Source: Psychrobacter sp. P11F6
GTDB lineage: Bacteria > Pseudomonadota > Gammaproteobacteria > Pseudomonadales > Moraxellaceae
DNA length: 64,000 nucleotides
Assembly: GCF_001435295.1 (NCBI RefSeq)
Contig: NZ_CM003594.1
Location: 3,058,574-3,122,573, forward strand
Reading direction: 5' to 3'
In this document: piece after piece, positions 18,096-29,095 of the stretch
How positions within the stretch are numbered: position 1 is the stretch's first letter
Layout: every line of letters begins with the position of its first letter
Made by a program: the position numbers and the translations under genes
The notes under the pieces: model-generated
The model's database searches: none
What the model saw: only the letters and a program-made list of their open reading frames with translations
What the model was told of the DNA's origin: nothing

Positions 18096-18551
18096 TCAAT
18101 CTACTTCTAACAAGAAATTCAATGGCCCATCATTGACGCTCGACACTTGCATATTAGCGCCAAACTGACCCGTTGCCACGTTTGAATGTTGCGTGTTGGC
18201 GTAGGCGACCAATTGTGCAAACAACGCTTGCGCCGCATTAGGTGCCATCGCACCACCAAAGTCAGGGCGACGACCCTTGTCTGTTTTTGCCATTAGCGTA
18301 AACTGTGATACCAATAACAGTCCGCCACCAACTTGCTGGACATTTTTATCCAGTTTGCCGTACTTGGCAGGATCATCATCATTGTCAAAAATACGATAGG
18401 TGAGGATTTTATCCACCATGCGCTGGGCGCTTGTTAGGTCGTCATCAGGCCCTAAACCAATATAAGCCAATATGCCTTGCTCAATCGTACCAACACACTG
18501 CGCATCGACGGTGACACTAGCACGGCGTACGCGCTGTATAAGTGCTTTCAT
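18096..18551 (-). CDS. dtd: D-aminoacyl-tRNA deacylase (Dtd)
   Basis: A 151-residue deacylase that removes D-amino acids and glycine mischarged on tRNA. The start MKALIQRVRRASVTVD, the SQFTL motif (~82) and a C-terminal VNDGPLNFLLE segment match the family. The last motif is usually NxGPVT, so here it reads NDGPLN, a conservative variant. The length matches E. coli Dtd closely. Transcribed in the direction of phoB but separated by the Pho box region. Confidence 0.95.
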   Translation of the reverse strand: MKALIQRVRRASVTVDAQCVGTIEQGILAYIGLGPDDDLTSAQRMVDKILTYRIFDNDDDPAKYGKLDKNVQQVGGGLLLVSQFTLMAKTDKGRRPDFGGAMAPNAAQALFAQLVAYANTQHSNVATGQFGANMQVSSVNDGPLNFLLEVD

Positions 18552-18663
18552 TTACGGATTCCTTACCAATTATGCCCATACAATAATACGCCGTCCATGA
18601 TAAAATACGGCCATTCTCTTGCTTATTAATTATTACATCACACCCTATTTTGGTAGCCTCATT

Positions 18664-19497
18664 ATGAATGTATTCACTACTTTACAACAGCTTGTCCCGC
18701 AGCAGCAACTGAGTAAAGTTGCTGGGCGTCTAGCCGCTAGCCGCCATCCTTATGTTAAACGCACGTTTATCCGTAGCTTTGCTAAAGCCTACAACGTCAG
18801 CTTGGACGAGTATGAGCGCCAAAGTCTCAACGCCTATGAGAGCTTTAATGATTTTTTTACTCGTGAGCTAAAAGAAGACGCGCGCCCTATCGACATGACG
18901 CCTCATGGTATCGTCAGTCCTGCCGATGGTATTATCTCGCAGTTGGGTCAAATTGACGACCATAAATTGCTTCAAGCAAAAGGTCGCTATTATGACGTTG
19001 GTCAACTGCTTGCTGACAGTGAAGATGGACGCTATTTTGCGGATGGGAGTTTTGCAACGGTTTATCTTGCGCCCAGTAACTATCACCGTGTACATATGCC
19101 CTTCGCCGGTACTCTGACCAAAACCCGTTATGTACCGGGCACGCTGTTTTCGGTCAACAATACTACAGCGGCGAACGTGCCAGACTTATTTGCGCGTAAT
19201 GAACGCTTGGTTTGTCTGTTTGATACAGCATATGGTAAAGCAGCGGTGGTGATGGTTGGGGCGATGATTGTCGCTGGTATCGAAACGGTGGCGACTGGTA
19301 AAATTGCCCGCACTGATGATATTCAAGAAGCTGAGCACAATATGAGCTTTGAAAAAGGCGATGAGCTGGGTCGTTTTTATTTAGGCTCAACCGCAATTGT
19401 CATTCTACCAAAAGGCGCAAAAGCAGATTGGCAAGACAGTATGAAAGCCGATAGTGTGGTAAAAATGGGACAGCTACTAGGGACTACTAACGCTTAA
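18664..19497 (+). CDS. psd: Phosphatidylserine decarboxylase
   Basis: A 277-residue proenzyme that makes phosphatidylethanolamine at the inner membrane. The self-cleavage motif LGST is at residues 240-243; Ser242 would become the pyruvoyl group and split the chain into beta and alpha subunits. Conserved stretches include FNDFFTRELK, SPADGI and YHRVHMPFAG. The ATG at 18664 matches the family start, although the upstream site is weak; a TTG at 18619 would add 15 unlike residues. Divergent from dtd. Confidence 0.94.
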   Translation: MNVFTTLQQLVPQQQLSKVAGRLAASRHPYVKRTFIRSFAKAYNVSLDEYERQSLNAYESFNDFFTRELKEDARPIDMTPHGIVSPADGIISQLGQIDDHKLLQAKGRYYDVGQLLADSEDGRYFADGSFATVYLAPSNYHRVHMPFAGTLTKTRYVPGTLFSVNNTTAANVPDLFARNERLVCLFDTAYGKAAVVMVGAMIVAGIETVATGKIARTDDIQEAEHNMSFEKGDELGRFYLGSTAIVILPKGAKADWQDSMKADSVVKMGQLLGTTNA

Positions 19498-19520
19498 TAA
19501 TTGAGCGATTTAATGACTTA

Positions 19521-19566
19521 AAAAAGCTCAGTCCAGCATCCTAATCTATGTTGAACTGAGCTTTTT
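19521..19566. terminator. Bidirectional terminator after psd and DUF1287 gene
   Basis: Arms AAAAAGCTCAGT and ACTGAGCTTTTT pair perfectly, with a partly paired inner part. The flanking runs suit both convergent genes. Confidence 0.85.
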
Positions 19567-19632
19567 ATTGTGGGTAATGATCTTATCGCAACGTACTAGC
19601 TTAATAATGAAAGTAGTTAATAAAAAAAGTAG

Positions 19633-20238
19633 TTAATAACGAAAGTGCTTGAGAATAGGATAAGCAAATAAGATATTTTCTTCTTGCGTACCGCGTCCGA
19701 TATTGTGAATAATCAGCGGTGTACCATCCGCAGCGACTTTATCAGAGACGATACCTGTATGCGGCAAATTGCCATTCGGTAATCGCCACGTCACCACATC
19801 GCCTGCTTGAAAACTGGCTTTATCAGTCGTCGATAATGTCTTTGCGTGACGCGCAAAAAACACTTCAAGATTGGGCACTCGGCGATGGTCGATATTCTTA
19901 TCGGTTGATTTCAGCCCCCAAGTCTTTGGATAAGCCGACCAATTTGACTTCATATCATGGTTGACTAATTGCTGTAGATCTATATTTTGCAAGCGATAAG
20001 CACGGACGATAACATCGGTACAGACGCCAGTTTCTATCGGTACATCGCCACGCGGAAAATCCAACTTGCGGTAAGCAGGATCATAGCTGGTGGTAATACC
20101 GATCTGTTTTTTGGCATCGTGCGCCAGTTTATCACCATTACTAATAGGTGCGGCAGCATGCGTTAGTTGTGCCAAAGTTAATAGGCTAACAAAGACGAGC
20201 GATTTAGCAAAAACCTTATAAGTGCCAGTGACTCTCAT
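19633..20238 (-). CDS. DUF1287 family secreted protein
   Basis: A 201-residue DUF1287 protein with a signal peptide (residues 1-28, LVFVSLLTLAQLTHAA). The family is distantly related to NlpC/P60 cysteine peptidases. Candidate catalytic residues are Cys73 in ETGVCTDVIVRAY and a His in NLPHTGIVSD, followed by IIHNIGRGTQEE. This suggests a periplasmic amidase- or peptidase-like activity, not demonstrated. Convergent with psd; no operon partner. Confidence 0.85.
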   Translation of the reverse strand: MRVTGTYKVFAKSLVFVSLLTLAQLTHAAAPISNGDKLAHDAKKQIGITTSYDPAYRKLDFPRGDVPIETGVCTDVIVRAYRLQNIDLQQLVNHDMKSNWSAYPKTWGLKSTDKNIDHRRVPNLEVFFARHAKTLSTTDKASFQAGDVVTWRLPNGNLPHTGIVSDKVAADGTPLIIHNIGRGTQEENILFAYPILKHFRY

Positions 20239-20353
20239 TTAATAATCTCTCTATATAATATGCTTAATCGCTCATTTAGTTAATTCTAAACGCTTTAATA
20301 TTTAAAGAATACAAATATTTGCAAACATGTAAACGGCAAAATGATGGCTCTAT

Positions 20354-20983
20354 TTAAGCATCAATCAACCACCCTTGCCGAGTCGCATAGTCGATATTTT
20401 TTGATAGCCAATCATGAATGGGAGGAAAGCTGTCTTTGATAAAAGCAAGTGCCGCAGTCACTTGCGAGCACGTGACGTTAGCATCAATCCACGTTTCCCC
20501 CTCAGTATTGAGATTGAGTAAAAACGGCAATAAACGATCAACCACTCTGAGCAGCTGGGTTTCTTTACTACTACCCGTCTCCTGCTCTTCCCAAATCTCA
20601 TTTAAATCCATGATGCCATTGCCACGCTCACGTTGTAATCTGGCAATACCAGCGCGTTCTTCAATGTGCGCCTCGCTACGACTGTTTGCGAATAAAAACG
20701 TATCGCCAGCGTCAATCTCACCCAAGTCATGTACCAATGCCATCTTGAGTAGTTTTTCATGATTGACATCTAGCTCAAACTGTTCAGCGATAGACCAGCA
20801 CGCCATGGCTAAATGCCATGAATGTTCGGCAGAGTTTTCTTTACGTGTGGTATGCGTCACATAGCTACGACGATTGATACGTTTAAGCGCATCAAGCTCT
20901 AATAAGAAATGAGTGACATGATCTATATCAATGTTTGAGGCAAGCGTTGGGTTGGTTAATAAAAGGGGTTTGGTTGATGGCAT
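20354..20983 (-). CDS. HD domain-containing hydrolase (HDDC2/YfbR-like)
   Basis: A 209-residue metal-dependent phosphohydrolase of the HD_3 type. Metal-binding motifs are ENSAEHSWH (~49-57) and the HD pair in LVHDLGEIDAGDT (~90-102); a late Asp in VVDRLLPFL completes the set. Relatives such as YfbR and HDDC2 are 5'-deoxynucleotidases. Cytoplasmic. It is followed by the isochorismatase-like gene in the same upstream direction but with a 180-base gap, so cotranscription is uncertain. Confidence 0.84.
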   Translation of the reverse strand: MPSTKPLLLTNPTLASNIDIDHVTHFLLELDALKRINRRSYVTHTTRKENSAEHSWHLAMACWSIAEQFELDVNHEKLLKMALVHDLGEIDAGDTFLFANSRSEAHIEERAGIARLQRERGNGIMDLNEIWEEQETGSSKETQLLRVVDRLLPFLLNLNTEGETWIDANVTCSQVTAALAFIKDSFPPIHDWLSKNIDYATRQGWLIDA

Positions 20984-21106
20984 AAATTTTCTCTTAATTT
21001 TTCTACGAAGATATAGCGCTTCATTTTACCTTTACGCATAAGCAAGTATTATACATTTTATGAGCGCTATAAAAGAGCATGCCAACCTATAGCTAATCAG
21101 CACCAC

Positions 21107-21141
21107 TATAAAAAATAGCGCTTATGTGAGTAAGCGCTATC
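21107..21141 (-). terminator. Terminator after isochorismatase-like gene
   Basis: A 10-bp stem ATAGCGCTTA/TAAGCGCTAT; on the minus strand it is followed by a T-run. It lies 23 bases past the stop. Confidence 0.85.
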
Positions 21142-21163
21142 GGTTCTATTTTGAATAAAATAA

Positions 21164-21739
21164 CTATTTAATCAAGTTACTGATGGTTTTAAAAGCAGGG
21201 TCTTGACTACTTCGGCATAACTCAAACAGAATGGTTTCAACCGTGGTAATCACGCCACCAGCACGGCGAATACGGCGTATTGCTTGCTTTTTATCATATG
21301 GAAAGCGTGAGCCGACCGCATCACCAATGATGACGGGCTGCATACCATTATCTAGCAAATCAAGCGCTGTTTGTAGTACACAGACATGTGTCTCTACGCC
21401 AAATAGCAAAACAATACTTCGATTTTGCTGCGCTAAATAATGCCACGAATCATCATTATCACAAGCGCTAAAAGTGACCTTTTCAAAGCTTTTGGCGTTA
21501 TCGCCTTCTAATACCTCGCGTATTTCAGGTAGCGTATCGCCAAGCCCTTTTTTATACTGTTCATTGAGCATGATAGGGATATTCAGTGCTTGTAAACCTT
21601 TAATAAGCGTCACTGTTTTTTTGACGATGTTTTCATGGTCATAAATATGCGGTGTTAAGCGTTCTTGAACATCGATTATCATCGCTTGGGTATTTTCGCG
21701 AGCGATTCGATAGGTACGGTCGGTAATCATAGTAGACAT
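21164..21739 (-). CDS. Isochorismatase family hydrolase (YcaC-like)
   Basis: A 191-residue cysteine hydrolase of the isochorismatase-like fold. The catalytic trio appears as Asp23 in MIIDVQERL, Lys87 in SFEKVTFS and Cys120 in FGVETHVCVLQTAL. The cis-peptide region before the cysteine is also conserved. YcaC-like members hydrolyse small amides or have unknown substrates; this one has no neighbour that suggests a pathway. Cytoplasmic. A good RBS (AAGGAG) precedes the start. Confidence 0.87.
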   Translation of the reverse strand: MSTMITDRTYRIARENTQAMIIDVQERLTPHIYDHENIVKKTVTLIKGLQALNIPIMLNEQYKKGLGDTLPEIREVLEGDNAKSFEKVTFSACDNDDSWHYLAQQNRSIVLLFGVETHVCVLQTALDLLDNGMQPVIIGDAVGSRFPYDKKQAIRRIRRAGGVITTVETILFELCRSSQDPAFKTISNLIK

Positions 21740-21941
21740 GGCACACTCCTTGTACGGCTGACTTTATTGTTAAAGGCTATGTTAATTTTATCATTGATAT
21801 TGTCTTTATTAGACTTACTGTTATTTAGTCATAGTTTGCTGAGGGCGTCAATGGAGATAGTCTCTAATAATGATTAATAACAATTCATCACGTTTGATTA
21901 ATACTGCTTAGCGTAGGTTTTTGATTATGAATAGCCAATAA

Positions 21942-23660
21942 CTATATATTATGACGCCTAGCATTCCTTAATAACGACTGTTTTTGAGTCATGACTATGA
22001 CCACACCGAAAACAATACCAAAACACAAGGTTAAAAGATAATACACCATATAAATGAGCGTGTTTATAAATGCAAAGAACATGCTGGTTAAAGTAATGAT
22101 TAATATCGCAGCGATAGTACCGCCGAATAGCTCTCTATATTTTTTATTAAAAATCTTAAAGGCCACCAACGGTATCGCGATACCAAACAAGCCAAATGTA
22201 GCACCCCAAACACCTGCCATGTCCATATCAAAATATAGCACCCCTAAAACATTAGCGAAAATACCACATATAAAAAACGCAATCGTAAAACGTATAGGAC
22301 CCAATACCTTTTCCAAAATATAACCTGTAGCAAACAGCATTCCCAGACTCATCACTAAATGCATAATTCCTGCATGTACAAAAAGTGCTGTGGCCACCCG
22401 CCAATGCTTACCAGCTTGCAGCGCGTCCATCGTCAACCCACCTACACTATTTACCTGTCTAGATAAAGGGTCAATGATATCCATACCCATGAATACGGTC
22501 AGTATAAATGCACCTATACAGGTCAGTATTAACACCAACGTCGCAGGTCGCTCTTTATTACTTCTAAACCAAACTACTAGGCTTTTTGATACATCACTGA
22601 CTGGTGCTCGTTTTTTTACGGGCTTTTGTTTTTGTATATGTTTTCGCTTTCGTGTATGTTTTTGCGTACCTTTCTTTTCTTGACTATCAAACTCTGCTGC
22701 GAGAACGAGCAACAAGCACAACACCATACCAATAAAAAACGAACCAAACCCCCAAACAAAATCACGATCTAAGCTATCAGCAAGTAACCCTGTTTCAGGT
22801 AATAATACCAAGTGTGGCAAATTAGATTGCCTATTAGCCGTAGAAATCGTGTGTAAGTAAGCATTTCTACTATTTGATGATTTAAGTTTCTTAAAGTAGC
22901 TGATATTAGAGAAGTCTTTGGCTTCGTACTTATGGCGCGAGTCGTTAATAAACGCTGAATATTGACTGTCTTTAATACTTTGGTCTGCACGATTATCGTA
23001 TTTCGTGTGGTAGCTAGAACCTAGCCAAATATTCTCAGCGGCTATAAATGGCGTCGCAATGTAATAATCAATATGCAATGTTGAGTCAAAATTTCGTCCA
23101 CTGATTACTTGTGTTTCTATATAAGAAACGCTCTCTAATTTGAGTGGCTCAAAATCATTTACTCTGAAATACTTTTGCTTTGGATAATGACGAATATCAT
23201 TCAAGCTATTTACTTCAATGACCTCGTAAGCCGCTTTGGATAAATAGTTTTGGCTGAGAACGAGCGGTATCACTAGTGCTAAAACCATCGTTATAAAAAA
23301 GTAGCCTGAACTACTGCGCTTAACCCACTTTAAGGTTAAAAGCTCATACCTCGGCCACATCCAAATACTAACGACTAAAACAGATAACAGAAAAGGAATA
23401 CCAAAATCCCAATAGCCTTCCTTTAAAGGTAGAATATCTAGATAAATATCTAGCAACCAACGTAAAGCACCGAAAAGTAGAATAGTCAGGATACTAAGAC
23501 TTAAATATGGCAAGAATACTTGCTTTAGTTTTAGTTTGATAGATTCTTTAGCGCTTAGGCTTTGTGTTCGCTTCTGTTTATCCCTTTTGCTTACTCTTTT
23601 TTTGTTTCTGCTTCTATTTTTATCCTTATACCTATACTGGCTTTGCTTATTATTATCCAT
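21942..23660 (-). CDS. Rhomboid-like membrane protein, predicted inactive, with extra N-terminal domain
   Basis: A 572-residue protein. Residues 1-47 are very basic. Next comes a region shared with the upstream neighbour (48-325): three hydrophobic helices (~48-72, 86-103, 117-137), an extracytoplasmic part with YPKQKYFRV and IATPF, and a helix at ~303-322. After a basic linker (327-371) is a rhomboid domain (~372-560). Compared with active rhomboids (Ser in GxSG, His in the last core helix, HxxxN in the loop 1 region), this one has Trp485 in GVWGATFGLFG, Tyr541 where His is expected, and HLVMS (Ser438) for HxxxN. It is therefore probably a pseudoprotease. The gene starts 17 bases after its paralog. 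Confidence 0.82.
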   Translation of the reverse strand: MDNNKQSQYRYKDKNRSRNKKRVSKRDKQKRTQSLSAKESIKLKLKQVFLPYLSLSILTILLFGALRWLLDIYLDILPLKEGYWDFGIPFLLSVLVVSIWMWPRYELLTLKWVKRSSSGYFFITMVLALVIPLVLSQNYLSKAAYEVIEVNSLNDIRHYPKQKYFRVNDFEPLKLESVSYIETQVISGRNFDSTLHIDYYIATPFIAAENIWLGSSYHTKYDNRADQSIKDSQYSAFINDSRHKYEAKDFSNISYFKKLKSSNSRNAYLHTISTANRQSNLPHLVLLPETGLLADSLDRDFVWGFGSFFIGMVLCLLLVLAAEFDSQEKKGTQKHTRKRKHIQKQKPVKKRAPVSDVSKSLVVWFRSNKERPATLVLILTCIGAFILTVFMGMDIIDPLSRQVNSVGGLTMDALQAGKHWRVATALFVHAGIMHLVMSLGMLFATGYILEKVLGPIRFTIAFFICGIFANVLGVLYFDMDMAGVWGATFGLFGIAIPLVAFKIFNKKYRELFGGTIAAILIITLTSMFFAFINTLIYMVYYLLTLCFGIVFGVVIVMTQKQSLLRNARRHNI

Positions 23661-23677
23661 GCCCTATCACCACAAAT

Positions 23678-24607
23678 CTAGCGTAACTTAAACTGTTGAA
23701 ATGCTTTTTTATCAATCGTTGCTTTTAAGACTAATAGTAAGCAAATAAACATTCCAATGATAAAAAACCTAAAGAATTTTGCTAACTCTTTATCTGCTTT
23801 TTCGTTAAGTGTGCTCAACTGAGATACAAGTATTATTGGGTCATTAATATGTTGCTGACCTGACAATCTAATCGCTTCTAAATAACCATACTTAGTATCT
23901 GAGTTTTGCAATTTTTCAAAATAATCAGCAGTAGATATCTCTTCATTTGCATATTGTTGTCTAGAAATCTTTTTAAAATTTTCTATTTGTTGAACTTTCT
24001 CTTTTTCTTCAAGATCATTATCAATAACCTTAGTAAAAGCCTGTCCCCACCAGATATCTTTATCTCCATAAAAAGGAGTGGCAAAATATAAGTATATTTT
24101 TAACTCTTGTCTAGATTTCCCCATCTCCCTAGTATTGAAGTAAGAAACAATCCCTTGTTTCTCCACACTTTTATTATCAACTTGGAAATATTTTTGTTTT
24201 GGATATAATTTAATGTCACTTATATTACTTATATCAATAATGTCATATGCTGCTTTATATAAGTAAGCTTGACTGATTGATATAGGCGGAAATAAAGCAA
24301 GTATCATCACCAAGTAAAATACATTAGCGCTATTATCATCAAATAATTCAAATCGTAGCAGTCTAATCCTTGATCGCATTATGACAAGCACTAAAGTAAC
24401 ACTGATAATTATTGGGATAATTAAGTTCCAGACCGTATCTTTTAGAGGCCATATCCCTAGACAGATGTCTAACATCCATCTTATGATGTTGTAGAATAAA
24501 ATGGCGCCAATACTAAAACCTAAAAAAGGAAGAAAGATATAGCGCATTTTTAACTTAAACACCTCTAAATCTAAGCGCCTCTTATCTGACGATTTATGAT
24601 GTGCCAT
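23678..24607 (-). CDS. Membrane protein paralogous to the N-terminal domain of the adjacent rhomboid-like protein
   Basis: A 309-residue membrane protein of unknown function. It matches the N-terminal ~325 residues of the next gene: the helix-rich start (FLPFLGFSIGAILFYN / IRWMLDICLGIWPLK), YLYKAAYDIID, YPKQKYFQVD, YFATPF, DIWWG and a final helix IIGMFICLLLVL. It stops exactly where the rhomboid domain would begin. The large central part (~150-270) should lie outside the cytoplasm. The gene is visibly AT-richer than its neighbours. The two genes are 17 bases apart and surely cotranscribed, suggesting a complex. No known domain recognised. Confidence 0.75.
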   Translation of the reverse strand: MAHHKSSDKRRLDLEVFKLKMRYIFLPFLGFSIGAILFYNIIRWMLDICLGIWPLKDTVWNLIIPIIISVTLVLVIMRSRIRLLRFELFDDNSANVFYLVMILALFPPISISQAYLYKAAYDIIDISNISDIKLYPKQKYFQVDNKSVEKQGIVSYFNTREMGKSRQELKIYLYFATPFYGDKDIWWGQAFTKVIDNDLEEKEKVQQIENFKKISRQQYANEEISTADYFEKLQNSDTKYGYLEAIRLSGQQHINDPIILVSQLSTLNEKADKELAKFFRFFIIGMFICLLLVLKATIDKKAFQQFKLR

Positions 24608-24641
24608 TTATACTCTACCTTTCATTACTATGACTTAAACC

Positions 24642-24679
24642 AAAAAAAAGCGCCTCCAACATTAAGTTAGAGGCGCTCA
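24642..24679 (-). terminator. Terminator after fadA
   Basis: Arms AGCGCCTC and GAGGCGCT with extra inner pairing. On the minus strand the hairpin is followed by eight T, 50 bases past the fadA stop. Confidence 0.88.
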
Positions 24680-24731
24680 TCTTACAAGATATTAAAGCAT
24701 ATTAATCAACAAATATTAGCTTAGCTGAAAC

Positions 24732-25925
<1,194 letters not shown>

Positions 25926-25935
25926 TTATTGTCAG

Positions 25936-26042
25936 TGTAGTCAGCCCATTTCAATGCTATTACTTCGTCAATCTCACTTGAAGTACAATACGTACCTCTG
26001 CGCTCGATTTCCTTGTACTAGCATTAAGTGAAGCCAACTATA
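25936..26042 (-). repeat. Dispersed ~107-bp intergenic repeat, copy A
   Basis: On the minus strand the core CGAGCGCAGAGGTAC, then a GTACTT(C/T)AAG(T/C)GAGATTGACGA segment matches the copy at 34002-34131 closely. The ends form an imperfect inverted repeat (TATAGTTGGC... with ...GCTGACTACA). It lies between fadB and fadA. Confidence 0.8.
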
Positions 26043-26163
26043 ATCGTACGTGTGCTATTAAAGATTTGTTATTAAAAAATAGTGCCATTAAATATAAATA
26101 GATTAATAGCTCTCACCCTCAAACAGCACACGTACGGCACTTCATCCTAGTAATGACTACCCA

Positions 26164-28323
26164 TTACGCGGTGGCGTAAAAGGTATCGCCTGCTGCTGCC
26201 ATGTCGCGAATCTTTTGCGGGGCTTCATAAGCTTTGCCAAGGTATGCGTATTTTTCACACAGTGCCAAGTAGTTATCTAGACCCATTTGGTCGATATAAC
26301 GGCAAGGTCCACCGCGGAATGGCGGGAAGCCAACACCCATAATCATCGCCATATCCGCTTCTGATGGCGTGCTGACGATGTTGTCTTCTAGGCAACGGAC
26401 AGTTTCATTACAGAAAGCTAGCATGGTGCGATCGATAATCGCTTGATCTTCAAACGTTTGCTTGTCACTATCAGTCGTGGTTTTTAATAGCTCATAAGTG
26501 GCTTCATCGGCAACTTTCTTTGGCTTGCCGCGCTTGTCCATTTCATACTTATAGAAACCAACACCGTTTTTCTGACCCAAGCGTTTGTTTTCATATAAAA
26601 GCTCAATCGCGCCTTTATAATCAGGCTTCATACGGTCAGGGAAACCTTCAGCCATGACTTCTGCGCCATGTACGCCCGTGTCTAGACCGACGACGTCGAT
26701 TAGATAAGCAGGACCCATCGGCCAGCCAAATTTTTCCATGACTTTATCGACATGAGCAAAATCTGCACCTTGCTTGAGGAGCAAATCAAATGCACCAAAG
26801 TATGGGAACAACACACGGTTCACTAAGAAACCTGGGCAATCATTGACCACTACAGGTACTTTACCCATTTTAGAGGCTAGCGCAACAGTGGTTGCAATCG
26901 CTTCTTCAGATGATTTCTCACCGCGGATAACTTCAACCAATGGCATACGGTGTACTGGGTTAAAGAAATGCATACCAACGAAGTTTTCTGGACGCTCAAG
27001 TGCTTCAGCCAAGAAAGTAATAGAGATGGTTGAGGTGTTTGACGCTAGGATACAGTCGTCTTTTACTAGACCTTCTACTTCTTTTAGTACCGCACGCTTC
27101 ACATTTGGATTTTCTACGACCGCTTCGATAACGATATCAGTCTCAGCAAAATCTCCATAATTCAAAGTAGGACGGATACGGCTTAAGGTTTCGCCCATTT
27201 TTGCTGGGGTCATTTTGCCGCGATCGACCATTTTGCCCAGTAACTTGCTAGCTTCGCCCATACCAAGATCTAATTGCTCAGACTTGATGTCTTTCATGAT
27301 GATTGGCAAGCCTTTGCTGGCTGCTTGATAAGCGATACCGCCACCCATGATACCAGCGCCTAGTACGGCCGCTTCATTGATTTCATGTGCTTTTTTGCTA
27401 TGCTGCTTGGCTAATTTTTTAACCAACTGATCGCTTAAAAACAGACCAACCAAGCTTTCTGCTTGTGGCGTTTTCGCCGCTTTTGCAAAACCAGCCGCTT
27501 CTACTTCAATCGCTTTATCACGTGGTAAGTTAACGTGTTTTTCCATCGCAGCGATAGCAAGTGCTGGCGCAGGATATTGCTTAGGATTGGCTTTAGCAAA
27601 GATCATACCTTTTGCACTGTTAAACGCCATCGCTTGCTCAAGCTGATTTAATTTAACTGGATTCAGCTTCTCTTCACGCTTCGCTTTCCAATCAAGCTCA
27701 CCTGAGATACATTTTTTGACCAAATCAATCGCTGCATCTTGCAAATCATCAGCAGCAACGGTTGCATCAACCAAACCTAGTTTTAGCGCATCAAGTGGTT
27801 TTTTTGGTGTACCAGTCGCAATCAGCTCAAGCGCATTATCGATACCAATCACACGGGTAGTACGAACCGTACCACCAAAACCTGGGAAGATACCCAGTTG
27901 GGTTTCTGGTAGACCGATGATGGCTTTGTCGCTCATGACACGGTATTCACAAACCAAGGTCATCTCACAACCACCGCCAAGCGCCGCGCCATTGATGGCA
28001 GCTACTTTCGGGAAAGGCAGGTCTTCAAAGCGGTTAAAGGCGTCATTGATACCTACGACCCAATCTTTAATCTCGCTTTCTGGCTTTTTAAAAGAGCCAA
28101 CGAATTCTGTGATATCAGCACCAGCGATAAAGACGCCTTTACCTGAGGTCACGATTAAACCTTTGACGTCGTCGGCTTTTTCTAAAGCAGTAACCGCTTC
28201 ACCAAATTGCTTGTTGGTCTCAGCATCAAACTTATTCACGCTCTCATTTTCGGCGTTGTATTGCATGTTGGCGATGCCATCCTCTAGCATTGTCACCGTA
28301 ATGCGATTTCCTTGGTATACCAT
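26164..28323 (-). CDS. fadB: Fatty acid oxidation complex subunit alpha (FadB)
   Basis: A 719-residue multifunctional enzyme: enoyl-CoA hydratase and isomerase at the N-terminus (~1-190, with the oxyanion [10 protein letters not shown]) and 3-hydroxyacyl-CoA dehydrogenase from ~310 (NAD motif [14 protein letters not shown]). The dehydrogenase active site includes [15 protein letters not shown]. It forms the heterotetrameric beta-oxidation complex with FadA. Start 28323 has AAGGAG. The operon order fadB-fadA is standard. No clear FadR or PsrA site was recognised upstream. Confidence 0.95.
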   Translation of the reverse strand: MVYQGNRITVTMLEDGIANMQYNAENESVNKFDAETNKQFGEAVTALEKADDVKGLIVTSGKGVFIAGADITEFVGSFKKPESEIKDWVVGINDAFNRFEDLPFPKVAAINGAALGGGCEMTLVCEYRVMSDKAIIGLPETQLGIFPGFGGTVRTTRVIGIDNALELIATGTPKKPLDALKLGLVDATVAADDLQDAAIDLVKKCISGELDWKAKREEKLNPVKLNQLEQAMAFNSAKGMIFAKANPKQYPAPALAIAAMEKHVNLPRDKAIEVEAAGFAKAAKTPQAESLVGLFLSDQLVKKLAKQHSKKAHEINEAAVLGAGIMGGGIAYQAASKGLPIIMKDIKSEQLDLGMGEASKLLGKMVDRGKMTPAKMGETLSRIRPTLNYGDFAETDIVIEAVVENPNVKRAVLKEVEGLVKDDCILASNTSTISITFLAEALERPENFVGMHFFNPVHRMPLVEVIRGEKSSEEAIATTVALASKMGKVPVVVNDCPGFLVNRVLFPYFGAFDLLLKQGADFAHVDKVMEKFGWPMGPAYLIDVVGLDTGVHGAEVMAEGFPDRMKPDYKGAIELLYENKRLGQKNGVGFYKYEMDKRGKPKKVADEATYELLKTTTDSDKQTFEDQAIIDRTMLAFCNETVRCLEDNIVSTPSEADMAMIMGVGFPPFRGGPCRYIDQMGLDNYLALCEKYAYLGKAYEAPQKIRDMAAAGDTFYATA

Positions 28324-29095
28324 TTGGAACTCCTTGCTATATAACGAAAGCTAGTTTTAAAATTAAAAGTTTTAAAATTAAAGGTCATAGCCAGTTATTG
28401 TTAGTAAAACGAGTAATAACACTGCCAATATACTGTGTTATAAAGTCAGTATAGAGTAAGCAGTGAAGATGTCTTTATTATCCAGCGCTCATGGTTATAT
28501 ATTCATTTTTTATGCTTAATATTACCGCGTTAGCACAAGTGAATACGGCGCTTCATTTATATATATTGTTACCAGTACTGATGTTGAACATACTAACATT
28601 AAAAATATGGACTGAGATTTGAGCAAATTTTCCGCTGAAATAAGCACGCAAACCTTCTGCCCTAAATCATCAGATCATTTTTACGCCAATTAGTGTAGGG
28701 GATTATGCCCCTAACTGTCACAAGCTAATACCATACTCGCAAGTCACTCTTAAATCAGCAGCAGCCCTTTACCTGACTAGTAATGTGCTTTAAGTGACGG
28801 TTTGTATACTGAAATTGTATACTAAAAATTCGTCTTTTAAAGATTATAATGACAGATGCTTATGGTCACACGCCGTCACACGCTTAACGTGATTCTTTAT
28901 CAAAACATATCCACTGACTAAGTTAAATCACCAATACGTAACGAGGGCTTGTTGCATTATTTCGGTGTACTTAATCGAATTTTTAACAGTAAGCTGCCAA
29001 AAATATGGCATTGATGATGCTCAGCCCATAAGCTATATAATCTATCATGCTACACTAGCGATATTTTTATTATTCACCTGATAAATGGTTGGGTT
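28324..29095. other. Long intergenic region between fadB and ispA
   Basis: About 770 bases with no convincing gene. The direct pair TTGTATACT at 28802-28810 and 28815-28823, 13 bases apart, may be a regulator site; the rest is AT-rich. It must hold the divergent promoters of fadB and ispA. Confidence 0.5.

Noticed and set aside
23906..24091. 61-residue plus-strand frame opposite the paralog gene
   Set aside because: AT-rich antisense shadow without start signals.
27716..28354. 212-residue plus-strand frame opposite fadB
   Set aside because: Antisense to a certain FadB, very Ser/Pro-rich, with no start signal.
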